Part shown: positions 1-9,284 of the stretch, in pieces
Position numbering within the stretch: position 1 is the stretch's first letter
Layout of the letters: every line of letters begins with the position of its first letter
Assembly: GCF_028890115.1 (NCBI RefSeq)
Contig: NZ_JARCJD010000012.1
Span: 62,001 to 126,000 of the forward strand
Direction of reading: 5' to 3'
From: Phaeobacter sp. QD34_24
GTDB lineage: Bacteria; Pseudomonadota; Alphaproteobacteria; Rhodobacterales; Rhodobacteraceae
Length of the DNA: 64,000 bases
Translations under genes and position numbers: made by a program
Notes under the pieces: model-generated
What the model was told of the DNA's origin: nothing
Database searches by the model: none
Seen by the model: only the letters and a program-made list of their open reading frames with translations

Positions 1-2829
1 CTTCTTGCCGCCGGGCTTGCCGGGGCCGCCCTTGGCACCACGGGGCTTGCCCTTGCCGCCTGCGCCGCCACCTGCACCGCCACGGGCGTCCTGCCCACGG
101 CGCTGGCCACGGTTTCCGCCCTGCTGACGGGCACGACCGCCCCAGGTGAAGGTGTAAAAGACCTCGACCTCGGGGGCATCAACTGCCACATCGGCGGCTT
201 CGCCGGTCGGGGTCTCGTTTTCGGCAACTTCGGCAACGGCTTCTGTGGCTTCGGCTTCGGGAGCCGTTTCGGCAACCGGTGCAACACCTTCGTCCGGGAT
301 GGCTGCCGCTTCGGGCACCACATCGGCCGGAGCCGCCTCCCCTTCAGCCGCCGGAGCGGCAGCGGGCGTATTCTCGGCTTCAGCGGCGGCATCCATCACC
401 GGCTGGCCTTCAGCAGGCGTGCCAGTCTCGGCCACGACTGCATCCACCGGCTTCACCTTTTCCCGCTCGCCCTTCTCGGCGCGGTAGCCAAGGCCCTGCA
501 TCAGATCGGCAAATTGTTCCAGCGTCATGCCGGTGATCGACAGCATGTCGGGCTTGGCCTCGAAACCACCGCGGCTGTCTTCGGCGCGCAGCATATCGGC
601 CAGGCGCTCCAGCATATCGACGCGGATCATCCGCTCGCCTGCGGCGCGGTAGCCGGACATGGTGTCATAGCCTTCGGGCGCATCCTTGATGGTCGGCACG
701 GTGACCAGACCCGGCGGCGGCGCCTCGGGGAAGTCCTGCAAGCCATTTGCCAGCGACCACAGCACCAGACGCAGGCGCGTCGGGGCGGGTTTCAGCAGCA
801 ACGGCATGAAAATGGTGAACTGGCCGAAGCGCAGACCGTGTTTGCGCAGCGCACCGCGCGCGTCCTGGTCCAGGTCCTTGACCTCCTGCGCGACGCTGTG
901 ACGCGGCAGAAGACCCAGCGCTTCGACCATGCGGAAGGCGAAACCACGGGCCAGGCCGTTCAGCTCTTCGTCCTTCTGCAGATTGATCAGCGGCTCAAAC
1001 AGCGCCTGGATCTTGCGGCTGATGAAATGCTGCAGGCGGCGTTCGACCTTCTGCGCGACCTCTGCGCCTGCGGCATCATCCACGAAGACCTGTACACCCG
1101 GCGTGAGCGGATCCGCTCCGGCAACCAATTTGCCCACCGCGCTGTCGCCCCACATGAGGCCGCCCTGTTCGGTAAAATCAATTTCGGTATCGGGTGCGTT
1201 GTAGAACCGGTCCGCCCGCAGATGAAAATGCGGCACCAGCGCCTGCATGGAGGCGGATTTCAGCGCCTTTGCCTCGGCGCCCTCTGCCCCCTTGTCAGGC
1301 GAGAACCGGAATCCTTCGAGCCGTCCGACGAATTCGCCCTCGACGGTCACTTCACCCTTGTCATTCACTTCGGCCAAAAGGGCCTCCTTCTGTTTGAGCC
1401 GGCGCAAAAGCACGGATGTGCGCCGGTCCACAAATTTTTCAGTCAGCCGCTCGTGCAGTGCGTCCGACAACCTGTCTTCTACAGCGCGCGTTTGCTCACG
1501 CCAATGACTTTCATCATGTAGCCAGCCTTTCCTCTGGGCCACATAGGTCCAAGTGCGGATAAATGCCAATCGTTTTGACAGAACATCGATATTTCCGTCT
1601 GTCCGATCGATCCTTTTGATCTGTCGCGCCATCCAATCGTCGGGGACAACGCCGCCGCCATGCAGGTGATCGAAAATCCCCCGCAAAAGTGCGGCATGTT
1701 CACTGTGGCTGATGCCGCGGAAGTCGGGGATTCGGCAGACATCCCACAACAGCCGCACCGAGGGCGCATTGGTGGTACGCGCCAGGATCTCGGGATCCTG
1801 CGACAGCGCCTTCAGGGCCAACAGGTCGTCCGCCTCGCGCGCCTTGATCAGCACCTCATCCTGCGGGCTGACCTCCAGCGAGCGGACCAGCGCCTCCACC
1901 GTGCCGAACTGCAGCGCGGAAGAGCGCCAGTTGAGTTTCTTCAGCGGCGTGAAGCGATGTTCCATGATCGCCTGGGCCGTTCCTTCGTCCAAGGGCCGAG
2001 CATCGCCGGTCACCCCGAACGAGCCGTGGCTCATGCCCCGCCCGGCGCGGCCCGCGATCTGGGCCAGCTCGTTTGGCGCCAGCGGGCGCATCCGGCGCCC
2101 ATCGAATTTGCTGGTGGAGGCGAAGGCCACATGATCGATATCGAGGTTCAGCCCCATGCCGATGGCATCCGTCGCCACCAGATAGTCGACCTCACCGTTC
2201 TGATAGAGCTCAACCTGCGCATTGCGCGTGCGCGGGCTGAGCGCCCCCATCACCACGGCGGCTCCGCCCTTCTGGCGGCGGATTAGCTCGGCAATGGCAT
2301 AGACGTTGTCGACGGAAAAGCCGACGATGGCGGTGCGCGGCGGCATCCGGCTGATCTTCTTCGATCCGGCATAGACCAGATCCGACATCCGTTCGCGGCG
2401 CACGAATTCCACCCCCGGCACCAAGGCCTGGATCGGCCCGCGCATGGTATCGGCGCCCAAGAACAGCGTCTCATGGGTGCCGCGCGCGCGCAGCAACCGG
2501 TCGGTAAAGACATGGCCCCGTTCAGGGTCAGCACAGAGCTGGATCTCGTCCACGGCCAGGAAATCGCAGCCCATACCTTCGGGCATCGCCTCCACCGTGC
2601 AGATCCAGTACTGAGCGCGCGGCGGCACGATACGTTCCTCGCCGGTGACCAGCGCCACCACCGACGGCCCGCGTGCCGCGACAACCTTGTCATAGACCTC
2701 GCGCGCAAGCAGCCGCAGCGGAAAGCCCATGATGCCGGTGCGATAGCCCAGCATCCTGTCGATTGCGTAATGGGTTTTGCCTGTGTTGGTTGGACCGAGA
2801 ACGGCCACCACCCGTGATGCGTTTGCCAT
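1..2829 (-). CDS. SUV3-like ATP-dependent RNA helicase (3' end outside window)
   Basis: Probable superfamily 2 RNA helicase of the SUV3/mitochondrial-degradosome type, expected to unwind RNA in the cytoplasm. Walker A GPTNTGKT lies at residues 12-19, the Walker B motif is DEIQ at about 94-97, and a motif VI QIAGRAGRG sits near residue 270; the order and spacing fit SUV3. The last 200 or so visible residues change character: an acidic Ala/Glu/Pro-rich stretch is followed by a Gly/Arg/Lys-rich tail ending in repeated GKP/GGK units, and the frame is still open at base 1. The start is ATG at 2829, 19 nt after the stop of the TPR gene upstream, which suggests cotranscription. The helicase core call is firm; the role of the basic tail (RNA binding) is inference. 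Confidence 0.88.
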   Translation of the reverse strand, partial: MANASRVVAVLGPTNTGKTHYAIDRMLGYRTGIMGFPLRLLAREVYDKVVAARGPSVVALVTGEERIVPPRAQYWICTVEAMPEGMGCDFLAVDEIQLCADPERGHVFTDRLLRARGTHETLFLGADTMRGPIQALVPGVEFVRRERMSDLVYAGSKKISRMPPRTAIVGFSVDNVYAIAELIRRQKGGAAVVMGALSPRTRNAQVELYQNGEVDYLVATDAIGMGLNLDIDHVAFASTSKFDGRRMRPLAPNELAQIAGRAGRGMSHGSFGVTGDARPLDEGTAQAIMEHRFTPLKKLNWRSSALQFGTVEALVRSLEVSPQDEVLIKAREADDLLALKALSQDPEILARTTNAPSVRLLWDVCRIPDFRGISHSEHAALLRGIFDHLHGGGVVPDDWMARQIKRIDRTDGNIDVLSKRLAFIRTWTYVAQRKGWLHDESHWREQTRAVEDRLSDALHERLTEKFVDRRTSVLLRRLKQKEALLAEVNDKGEVTVEGEFVGRLEGFRFSPDKGAEGAEAKALKSASMQALVPHFHLRADRFYNAPDTEIDFTEQGGLMWGDSAVGKLVAGADPLTPGVQVFVDDAAGAEVAQKVERRLQHFISRKIQALFEPLINLQKDEELNGLARGFAFRMVEALGLLPRHSVAQEVKDLDQDARGALRKHGLRFGQFTIFMPLLLKPAPTRLRLVLWSLANGLQDFPEAPPPGLVTVPTIKDAPEGYDTMSGYRAAGERMIRVDMLERLADMLRAEDSRGGFEAKPDMLSITGMTLEQFADLMQGLGYRAEKGEREKVKPVDAVVAETGTPAEGQPVMDAAAEAENTPAAAPAAEGEAAPADVVPEAAAIPDEGVAPVAETAPEAEATEAVAEVAENETPTGEAADVAVDAPEVEVFYTFTWGGRARQQGGNRGQRRGQDARGGAGGGAGGKGKPRGAKGGPGKPGGKK

Positions 2830-2848
2830 TTGAGCCACCCCGGCGGGC

Positions 2849-3424
2849 CTATAGTTCCTTGCCCTCGACCAGGGGCGCCAATCGGTCGAGCGCCTTGGTT
2901 ACTTCCTCGTGGTTCGGATGTATAGCCTTGGCGCGCAAATAGGCCTGATAGGCGGTTTCGGGATCGCGAAACTGTTCAAACAGCGTGCCCAGCGCAAAGA
3001 TCGCATCGTAATCATTGGGATTGAGCGCCAATGCGCGCTCCAGATCGGCCACCGAAGGCCCATATAGCTCTGCCACGAAATAGGCGCGGGCCCGCTCGTA
3101 CCAGCCGCGCGCAAACCCCGGCGCATGATCGGTGAGCGCGGTCAGATGTTCGATCGCGGCGGCAGTATCGCCCCGCTCCAACGCCTGCACGCCGCGCGCC
3201 AGCATCAGATCCATCGCGGGCGAGCCGCTCTTGCGCCAAAGCGCCTGCAACTCACGATCGATGGCGCTGGCATCCACTGGATCGGCATCTGCCAGTTCCA
3301 TCAGCAAGTCCGCCTCATCCGGCGGCGACTGCACCTGCGCAAATCCGCTGACAGGCAGGGAAAACGTGACTGTCAGCGCCGTTGCCGCCACGATAGCTTT
3401 GAGGTTCGGAACATTTGCAATCAT
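2849..3424 (-). CDS. Secreted tetratricopeptide-repeat protein
   Basis: A 191-residue protein with an N-terminal signal peptide (hydrophobic ATALTVTFSLPVSGFAQ, cleavage probably after AQ near residue 30), so it is likely periplasmic. Residues about 75-175 form TPR-like helical pairs, including the typical ALALNPNDYDA and AYQAYLRAKAIHPNHEE units. TPR arrays mediate protein-protein contacts; no catalytic motif is visible. It lies just upstream of the helicase on the same strand and is divergent from the SCP2 gene, with about 100 nt between the two starts. The specific partner is unknown. Confidence 0.82.
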   Translation of the reverse strand: MIANVPNLKAIVAATALTVTFSLPVSGFAQVQSPPDEADLLMELADADPVDASAIDRELQALWRKSGSPAMDLMLARGVQALERGDTAAAIEHLTALTDHAPGFARGWYERARAYFVAELYGPSVADLERALALNPNDYDAIFALGTLFEQFRDPETAYQAYLRAKAIHPNHEEVTKALDRLAPLVEGKEL

Positions 3425-3523
3425 GATGCTTCAATGTAACCCAAGGCAGCGTATTTTCCAGTGGCGTAGACGAAAGCTTCACACAAAAATGCGATGCCCC
3501 TGCAAATGAGCGAGGAAAGACAG

Positions 3524-3814
3524 ATGAGCGACACCCTGACACAAGCCGCCGAAGCGCTGAACGAAAAGCTGGAAGCAGGCGGATTTGACGGCAGCGCCAA
3601 GTTCGCGATCGAGGACATGGGCGCAATCGTGCTGGACAGCGACGGCGTGCGCGTCAGCGACGAAGAGGCCGACGTCACCATGTCGGCAGACGCCGAGACC
3701 TTCCAGGCGATCCTCTCGGGTGAATTGAACCCCACCGCCGCCTTCATGTCCGGCAAGCTGACCATTGATGGCGACATGGGCACCGCGATGAAACTGGCCT
3801 CGGTCCTGGCCTGA
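3524..3814 (+). CDS. SCP2 sterol-binding-fold protein
   Basis: A 96-residue single-domain SCP2-like protein, a small alpha/beta fold that binds lipids or acyl chains in a hydrophobic tunnel. The C-terminal half carries the typical run: ADVTMSADAETFQAILSGELNP, then AFMSGKLTIDGDMGTAMKLA. The start at 3524 follows GAGGAAAG with good spacing; upstream in-frame ATGs at 3494 and 3506 lack such a site. It is followed after 20 nt by an alpha/beta hydrolase, so the two probably form an operon acting on lipids. The ligand cannot be read from sequence. Confidence 0.87.
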   Translation: MSDTLTQAAEALNEKLEAGGFDGSAKFAIEDMGAIVLDSDGVRVSDEEADVTMSADAETFQAILSGELNPTAAFMSGKLTIDGDMGTAMKLASVLA

Positions 3815-3834
3815 CTGCACTAGGAGACCTGCCG

Positions 3835-4794
3835 ATGGAGCTGACCCCCGCCCCCTATTTCCGCGATATTGCCGAGGGACCGGAGGGCGGCGTGGCCCAT
3901 TGGGTGACTTGCGAAGATGGCCTGCGCATCCGCGTGGGCCATTGGCTGCCGCAAGGACTGCCGTTTGATGCGATCAAGGGCACCGTCCTGATCTTTCCGG
4001 GGCGTACGGAATACATCGAGAAATACGGCCCCTCCGCTGTTGACCTGGGCAAACGCGGTTTTGCCGCCCTGGCGGTGGACTGGCGCGGTCAGGGGCTGGC
4101 CGACCGCATGCTGGACGACCGGCTGCTCGGTCATGTCGATCACTTCCCCGATTTCCAGCGCGATGTGCGCGCCACGGTGAAGCTGGCCGAAGCGCTGGAT
4201 CTGCCGCAACCCTGGTTCCTGCTGGCGCATTCCATGGGCGGCGCCATCGGTTTGCGCGCCCTGATCGAAGGGCTGCCGGTCAAGGCCTGCGCCTTTACCG
4301 GGCCGATGTGGGGCATCCAGATTCCCGCCGCAATGCGCCCCGTCGCGCGCATTCTGGGCACGCTGGCGCCGATCCTCGGCTTCAGCTCCATGCGCGCGCC
4401 CACCACCACCAAGGGCCACTACGTGCAGACCGCGCCCTACGAGGGCAACACGCTCACCAATGATGCGGATATGTACCGTTTCATGCAGGAACAGCTGGAG
4501 GCCGAGCCGGACCTGACCCTTGGTGGCCCCACCGTGCATTGGCTCAGCGAAAGCCTGCAGGAATGCGCGCGCCTGGCCGCGCTGCCCTCGCCCGCACTGC
4601 CCTGTGTCACCTTCCTCGGCAGTGACGAGCAGATCGTCAACGCAGAAGCCATCCATAACCGCATGCGCCGCTGGCCGGGCGGCGAACTGGATCTGGTTCA
4701 GGGTGCCCAGCACGAGGTGGTGATGGAAGGCCCCGCCATCCGCCGACACACATTCGACCGCATGTGCGCCCTGTTTGTACAATACCGTGGCTGA
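3835..4794 (+). CDS. Alpha/beta hydrolase, lysophospholipase-like
   Basis: A 319-residue cytoplasmic hydrolase of the PldB/monoacylglycerol-lipase group. The nucleophile elbow AHSMGG places the catalytic Ser at residue 133. The oxyanion-side motif FPGRTEYIEKY lies near residues 55-65, the acid is probably in the SDEQIVNAEA segment, and the His is in GAQHEVVME near the C-terminus. A Shine-Dalgarno AGGAGA precedes the ATG by 7 nt. It follows the SCP2 protein gene in the same direction, which fits hydrolysis of a lipid or lysophospholipid. Substrate preference is inferred from family resemblance only. Confidence 0.88.
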   Translation: MELTPAPYFRDIAEGPEGGVAHWVTCEDGLRIRVGHWLPQGLPFDAIKGTVLIFPGRTEYIEKYGPSAVDLGKRGFAALAVDWRGQGLADRMLDDRLLGHVDHFPDFQRDVRATVKLAEALDLPQPWFLLAHSMGGAIGLRALIEGLPVKACAFTGPMWGIQIPAAMRPVARILGTLAPILGFSSMRAPTTTKGHYVQTAPYEGNTLTNDADMYRFMQEQLEAEPDLTLGGPTVHWLSESLQECARLAALPSPALPCVTFLGSDEQIVNAEAIHNRMRRWPGGELDLVQGAQHEVVMEGPAIRRHTFDRMCALFVQYRG

Positions 4795-4908
4795 TGCGGT
4801 ACCGCTCGGCTGATCGCTTGTGATCCCGCGCGCCCCTGCTTAGATGTTTGGCAAATGGTGCAGCCCCGCTGCGCCCCTTCTTCTCACATGACCCTTCAAG
4901 GAGGCCCC

Positions 4909-6729
4909 ATGTTCCAACTCCCCTTCCCCCTTCGCGATGCCAATGCAGGCTCTGGTCCCGATAGCCTCGGCAATCTGCCCGAGTGGGATCTGAGCGATCT
5001 TTACACGGCGGTCGACGCCCCCGAACTGGCCCGCGATCTGGACTGGCTGGAGCAGGAATGCAGCGCATTTGCCGCCGATTACGAAGGCAAGCTGGCGGAT
5101 CTTGACGCCGCTGGCCTGCTGGACTGCGTGTTGCGCAACGAGAAGATCAACGCCATCGCGGGCCGCGTCATGTCCTATGCGGGCCTGCGTTATTACCAGC
5201 TGACCACCGATGCCGAGCGCGCCAAGTTCCTGTCGGACTGCCAGGAAAAGGTCACCGTCTTCACCACGCCGCTGGTCTTCTTCACGCTGGAGATCAACCG
5301 GATCGAGGACGACAAGCTGAAGGCGCTTTTTGCCGAAAACGCCGATCTGGCCCGCTATGAACCGGTCTTCCGCCGCATCCGCGCCATGAAGCCCTACCAA
5401 CTGTCCGATGAGCTGGAGAAGTTCCTGCACGACCTGGGTGTCGTCGGCGATGCCTGGGAAAAGCTGTTCGATGAAACCATCGCAGGCCTCAGCTTCACCG
5501 TGGAGGGTGAAGAGCTGAACATCGAAGGCACGCTCAATTTCCTCACCGACCCGGACCGCAGCAAACGCGAAGCCGCCGCGCGCGAACTCGCCCGCGTCTT
5601 TGCCGAGAACATCAAGGTCTTTGCCCGCGTGCACAACACCCAGGCCAAGGAAAAGGAAATCGTGGACCGCTGGCGCGGCATGCCCTCGGCGCAGATGGGA
5701 CGGCACCTATCCAACGACGTAGAGCCCGAGGTGGTCGAGGCGCTGCGCGAAGCCGTGGTCGCCGCCTACCCCAAGCTGTCGCACCGCTATTATGAGCTGA
5801 AGCGCAAGTGGCTGGGGCTGGACCGCATGCAGGTCTGGGACCGCAACGCACCCCTGCCGATGGAAGTCACCCGCACCGTCGGCTGGGACGAGGCCCGCGA
5901 CATCGTGATGGAGGCCTATGGCGCCTTTGATCCGCGCATGGCGGATCTGGCCGATCCCTTCTTCAACAAGGGCTGGATCGACGCTGGCGTGAAACCCGGC
6001 AAGGCGCCGGGCGCCTTTGCCCACCCCACCGTTACCGCAGTGCACCCCTACGTGATGCTGAACTACTTGGGCAAACCGCGCGATGTGATGACGCTGGCGC
6101 ATGAGCTGGGGCACGGCGTCCATCAGGTGCTGGCCGCCGGTCAGGGCGAGATGCTCTCCTCCACCCCGCTGACGCTGGCGGAAACCGCGTCCGTCTTTGG
6201 CGAGATGCTGACCTTCCGCAAGATGCTGGAAAAGGCCAAGGACAAGAACGAGCGTCGCGTGCTGCTGGCGGGCAAGGTTGAGGACATGATCAACACGGTC
6301 GTGCGCCAGATCGCCTTCTATGATTTCGAGTGCAAGCTGCACGAGGCGCGCCGTGGCGGAGAGCTGACGCCCGATGACATCAATGCGCTCTGGATGTCGG
6401 TGCAGGCCGAATCCCTGGGCGAAGCCTTTGATTTCATGGAAGGCTATGAAACCTTCTGGGCCTATATCCCGCATTTCGTCCACTCGCCCTTCTACGTCTA
6501 CGCCTATGCCTTCGGCGACGGGTTGGTGAACGCGCTCTACTCGGTCTACGAGGAAAACCCCGAAGGCTTCCAGGAGAAGTATTTCGACATGCTGAAGGCC
6601 GGCGGTTCAAAACACCACAAGGAGCTTTTGGCGCCCTTTGGCCTTGATGCCTCGGACCCCAAGTTCTGGGACAAGGGCCTGTCGATGATCTCCGGCATGA
6701 TCGACGAGCTGGAGGCGATGGAGGATTGA
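4909..6729 (+). CDS. pepF: M3-family oligoendopeptidase F
   Basis: A 606-residue zinc metallopeptidase of family M3 that cleaves short peptides in the cytoplasm. The zinc site HELGH is at residues 398-402 (H398, E399, H402), with the further ligand Glu in the downstream ETASVFGEM helix. Length and the C-terminal YAYAFGDGLVNALY region match the pepF/M3 group. The start at 4909 is preceded by AAGGAGG; in-frame upstream ATGs at 4855 and 4888 have no comparable site. A strong intrinsic terminator lies about 50 nt past the stop, so the gene ends its transcription unit here. Confidence 0.94.
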   Translation: MFQLPFPLRDANAGSGPDSLGNLPEWDLSDLYTAVDAPELARDLDWLEQECSAFAADYEGKLADLDAAGLLDCVLRNEKINAIAGRVMSYAGLRYYQLTTDAERAKFLSDCQEKVTVFTTPLVFFTLEINRIEDDKLKALFAENADLARYEPVFRRIRAMKPYQLSDELEKFLHDLGVVGDAWEKLFDETIAGLSFTVEGEELNIEGTLNFLTDPDRSKREAAARELARVFAENIKVFARVHNTQAKEKEIVDRWRGMPSAQMGRHLSNDVEPEVVEALREAVVAAYPKLSHRYYELKRKWLGLDRMQVWDRNAPLPMEVTRTVGWDEARDIVMEAYGAFDPRMADLADPFFNKGWIDAGVKPGKAPGAFAHPTVTAVHPYVMLNYLGKPRDVMTLAHELGHGVHQVLAAGQGEMLSSTPLTLAETASVFGEMLTFRKMLEKAKDKNERRVLLAGKVEDMINTVVRQIAFYDFECKLHEARRGGELTPDDINALWMSVQAESLGEAFDFMEGYETFWAYIPHFVHSPFYVYAYAFGDGLVNALYSVYEENPEGFQEKYFDMLKAGGSKHHKELLAPFGLDASDPKFWDKGLSMISGMIDELEAMED

Positions 6730-6741
6730 TCCTTCACCCCC

Positions 6742-6760
6742 GGCAGGCGCGTCGCCTGCC
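6742..6760. repeat. Perfect inverted repeat after pepF
   Basis: GGCAGGCG at 6742-6749 and CGCCTGCC at 6753-6760 form an 8-bp stem with a 3-nt loop, 12 nt after the pepF stop. No T-tract follows, so it probably protects the mRNA 3' end or adds to the terminator just downstream. Confidence 0.6.
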
Positions 6761-6778
6761 CCTGTACTGACAGCACTT

Positions 6779-6812
6779 GCCTGGCCATTCCCCTTTGGCC
6801 AGGCTTTTCTTT
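6779..6812 (+). terminator. Intrinsic terminator of pepF
   Basis: Stem GCCTGGCC (6779-6786) pairs perfectly with GGCCAGGC (6797-6804), with a 10-nt loop and TTTTCTTT directly after. Confidence 0.9.
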
Positions 6813-6931
6813 GCGCCAACATCCGGCGCATGGGCCATCCAGCAAAGCGCTCGGCCGCTGGCGCCCCTTTCGGATGCGGATCTTGGGACGTTTTCCTCCT
6901 TCGCCCCCGGCTGGCCACCATCCCGTCCCGA

Positions 6932-6956
6932 TTTCGCGAGAGTGCGTTGTGCGAAA
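6932..6956 (+). promoter_or_regulatory. Inverted repeat in the metY leader
   Basis: TTTCGC (6932-6937) and GCGAAA (6951-6956) form a 6-bp inverted repeat about 55-75 nt before the metY start. It could be a regulator operator or an RNA hairpin. It does not fit the SAM-II aptamer consensus as I know it. Confidence 0.35.
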
Positions 6957-7008
6957 CGCCCGGCTGGCTTAAACCTGTGGCAACCAATGACCTCAGGGAG
7001 AGAGACAG

Positions 7009-8301
7009 ATGACCGACGCGCCCAGCTACGGTTTTGACACATTGCAGATTCACGCCGGTGCACGGCCCGATCCGGCCACCGGTGCCCGTCAGACCCCGAT
7101 TTACCAGACCACATCCTATGTATTCCGCGATGCGGATCACGCCGCAGCTTTGTTCAACCTGCAAGAGGTCGGCTTCATCTATTCGCGCCTGACCAACCCC
7201 ACGGTTGCAGTGCTGCAGGAACGCCTGGCGACGCTGGAAGGCGGCGTTGGTGCGGTCTGCTGTTCTTCGGGCCATGCGGCGCAGATCATGGCGCTGTTCC
7301 CGCTGATGGCGCCGGGCTGCAATGTTGTGGCCTCCACCCGTCTTTATGGCGGCACCGTCACCCAGTTCAGCCAGACCATCAAACGCTTTGGCTGGTCGGC
7401 CAAGTTCGTCGACACCGACGATCTGGACGCAGTGCGCGATGCCATCGATGAAAACACTCGCGCGGTCTTCTGCGAATCCATCGCCAACCCCGGCGGCTAT
7501 GTGACCGACATCCGCGCCATGGCCGATGTGGCCGATGCCGCAGGTGTGCCGCTGATCGTGGACAACACCACCGCGACCCCCTACCTGTGCAACCCGATTG
7601 CCCAGGGGGCCACACTGGTGGTGCACTCCACCACCAAATACCTCACTGGCAATGGCACCGTAACCGGCGGCGTGGTGATCGATTCGGGCAACTTCGACTG
7701 GTCCGCCAGCGACAAGTTCCCGTCCCTGTCCGCGCCCGAGCCTGCCTATCACGGCCTCAAGTTCCACGAGACCTTCGGCTCCCTTGCCTTCACCTTCCAC
7801 GGCATCGCCATCGGCCTGCGTGACCTCGGCATGACCATGAACCCGCAGGCGGCGCATTATACGCTGATGGGGATCGAAACCCTGTCCCTGCGCATGCAGC
7901 GCCACTGCGAGAACGCCACGAAGGTCGCAAGCTGGCTGGAGCAGGACGAGCGGGTGGATTACGTCACCTACGCCGGTCTGCCCTCCTCGCCCTATTACGA
8001 GCGGGCGCAGGCCTGCTACCCCAAGGGCACCGGCGGGTTGTTCACCTTTGCGGTCAAGGGCGGCTATGAGGCCTGCATCAAGCTGGTGGACGCGCTGGAG
8101 ATCTTCTCCCATGTGGCGAACCTTGGCGATACCCGCTCGCTGATCATCCACTCGGCCTCCACCACCCACCGCCAGCTGACGCCCGAGCAGCAGGAAGCCG
8201 CTGGCGCGGGCCCCAACGTGGTGCGCATCTCCATCGGGATCGAGGATGCCGACGATCTGATCGCCGACCTGGACCAGGCACTGACCAAGGCCTGCGGCTA
8301 A
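7009..8301 (+). CDS. metY: O-acetylhomoserine sulfhydrylase (aminocarboxypropyltransferase)
   Basis: A 430-residue PLP enzyme of the Cys/Met metabolism family, expected to make homocysteine from O-acetylhomoserine and sulfide in the cytoplasm. The PLP lysine is K210 in STTKYLTGNG. The N-terminal TLQIHAG and PIYQTTSYVF motifs, and a length near 430 rather than about 390, favour MetY over MetZ or MetB. An AGGGAGAG site precedes the ATG. It is a single-gene unit between the pepF terminator and its own strong terminator, with an inverted repeat in the leader that may carry regulation. Use of O-acetylserine as alternate substrate cannot be excluded. Confidence 0.93.
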   Translation: MTDAPSYGFDTLQIHAGARPDPATGARQTPIYQTTSYVFRDADHAAALFNLQEVGFIYSRLTNPTVAVLQERLATLEGGVGAVCCSSGHAAQIMALFPLMAPGCNVVASTRLYGGTVTQFSQTIKRFGWSAKFVDTDDLDAVRDAIDENTRAVFCESIANPGGYVTDIRAMADVADAAGVPLIVDNTTATPYLCNPIAQGATLVVHSTTKYLTGNGTVTGGVVIDSGNFDWSASDKFPSLSAPEPAYHGLKFHETFGSLAFTFHGIAIGLRDLGMTMNPQAAHYTLMGIETLSLRMQRHCENATKVASWLEQDERVDYVTYAGLPSSPYYERAQACYPKGTGGLFTFAVKGGYEACIKLVDALEIFSHVANLGDTRSLIIHSASTTHRQLTPEQQEAAGAGPNVVRISIGIEDADDLIADLDQALTKACG

Positions 8302-8322
8302 GTCCCGATCGGGAAAAACAAC

Positions 8323-8350
8323 AAAGGCCGGGGCGTTCCCCGGCCTTTTT
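8323..8350 (+). terminator. Intrinsic terminator of metY
   Basis: GGCCGGGG (8326-8333), tetraloop CGTT, CCCCGGCC (8338-8345), with flanking AAA and a TTTTT tract. Confidence 0.93.
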
Positions 8351-8371
8351 CATTTTCGGCGCAGGGGTTTG

Positions 8372-9112
8372 CTACTCTCCCGCTGTCTCCAGCAGGTCAA
8401 AGACGACCGACACGCTGTGTTCGAACGACAGGCTGCCCGCCTCCACCGGCACAGATCCCGAACGCGCCATTTCCATTGCCATCATCGGCACCCCGCCGCC
8501 ACCGCCGTGTTCGCTGATCGAGCGCACCGGGCCAAGGGTCATCTCGGCTGCCTCGGCCAGTTGGCGCGCCTTGCGGATCGCATCCCGGACCGCATCGCCG
8601 CGGATCTGGTCCAAGACCGCTGCGCGGTCCGCAACGCCAAAGCTCAGGCCGCGAAACTCATTGGCACCCGCCTGAAGCACGTCGTCCAGGATCTTGCCAA
8701 GGTTTTCCAGGTCTCGCACCCGCACGGCCAGCGTGTTGGAGGCCACGAAGCCGGTGATCTCCCGCCTTTCCTGCGAATTGTCATAGCGATCCCCGCTCCA
8801 GATCGGATCAACCGAAATCCGCTGCGTCTGCATGTCTTCGCCTGCGATCCCGGCCTCGCGCAGCTGCGCGATCACCTGCGCCATGTCATCGGACACCCGG
8901 CGCATCGCCAGGGCGGCCTCCTTTGCGTCGGCGGTGACGCCCAGCGTGATCACCGCCCGATCCGGTGCCACCTCCGTGCGGGCCTCGCCGGTGACCGAGA
9001 TCTGGCGCGGGGCGATGGCCTGCTCGGCCATGCTGCCGCCGGCAAAGCCGCATAGAATGGCAAGAGAGACCAGAGTTGCCCGGGTGGTCATTGCGGTCAG
9101 TGCTGTCTTCAT
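8372..9112 (-). CDS. SIMPL-domain (DUF541) periplasmic protein
   Basis: A 246-residue exported protein: a signal peptide ends near SMAEQ (residue about 30), followed by a SIMPL/DUF541 domain, recognisable by ISVTGEARTEVAPDRAVITLGV at its start and the FEHSVSVVFDL ending. Members of this family sit in the periplasm or outer membrane and have been linked to oxidative stress and signalling, without a defined reaction. ATG at 9112 follows AGGAGA with 7-nt spacing; a longer in-frame extension to 9325 would overlap the divergent gene and is rejected. The gene is convergent with metY and divergent from the membrane protein starting at 9285. Confidence 0.88.
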   Translation of the reverse strand: MKTALTAMTTRATLVSLAILCGFAGGSMAEQAIAPRQISVTGEARTEVAPDRAVITLGVTADAKEAALAMRRVSDDMAQVIAQLREAGIAGEDMQTQRISVDPIWSGDRYDNSQERREITGFVASNTLAVRVRDLENLGKILDDVLQAGANEFRGLSFGVADRAAVLDQIRGDAVRDAIRKARQLAEAAEMTLGPVRSISEHGGGGGVPMMAMEMARSGSVPVEAGSLSFEHSVSVVFDLLETAGE

Positions 9113-9284
9113 GGCGCTTTCTCCTGTTGCTCCAGACCAAATGAAAGCGCTTCCTTGCCGCAGGCAAGGGCAATTCCCCTCTTTTCCTTTTCCTCGGCAA
9201 ACTCCTGCTTTAAGGTCTGGTCCCAAGGCCATACGGGCACAAAAGCGGTCCGGGCGACAGGAACTTGGATGGTTTGACCGCACA

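Noticed and set aside
6820-7008. SAM-II or SAM/SAH riboswitch before metY
   Set aside because: I compared the leader with the consensus cores I remember; the GATTT is present but the paired 3' arm and the GCTAAAG segment are not. Running the Rfam models RF00521 and RF01727 would settle it.
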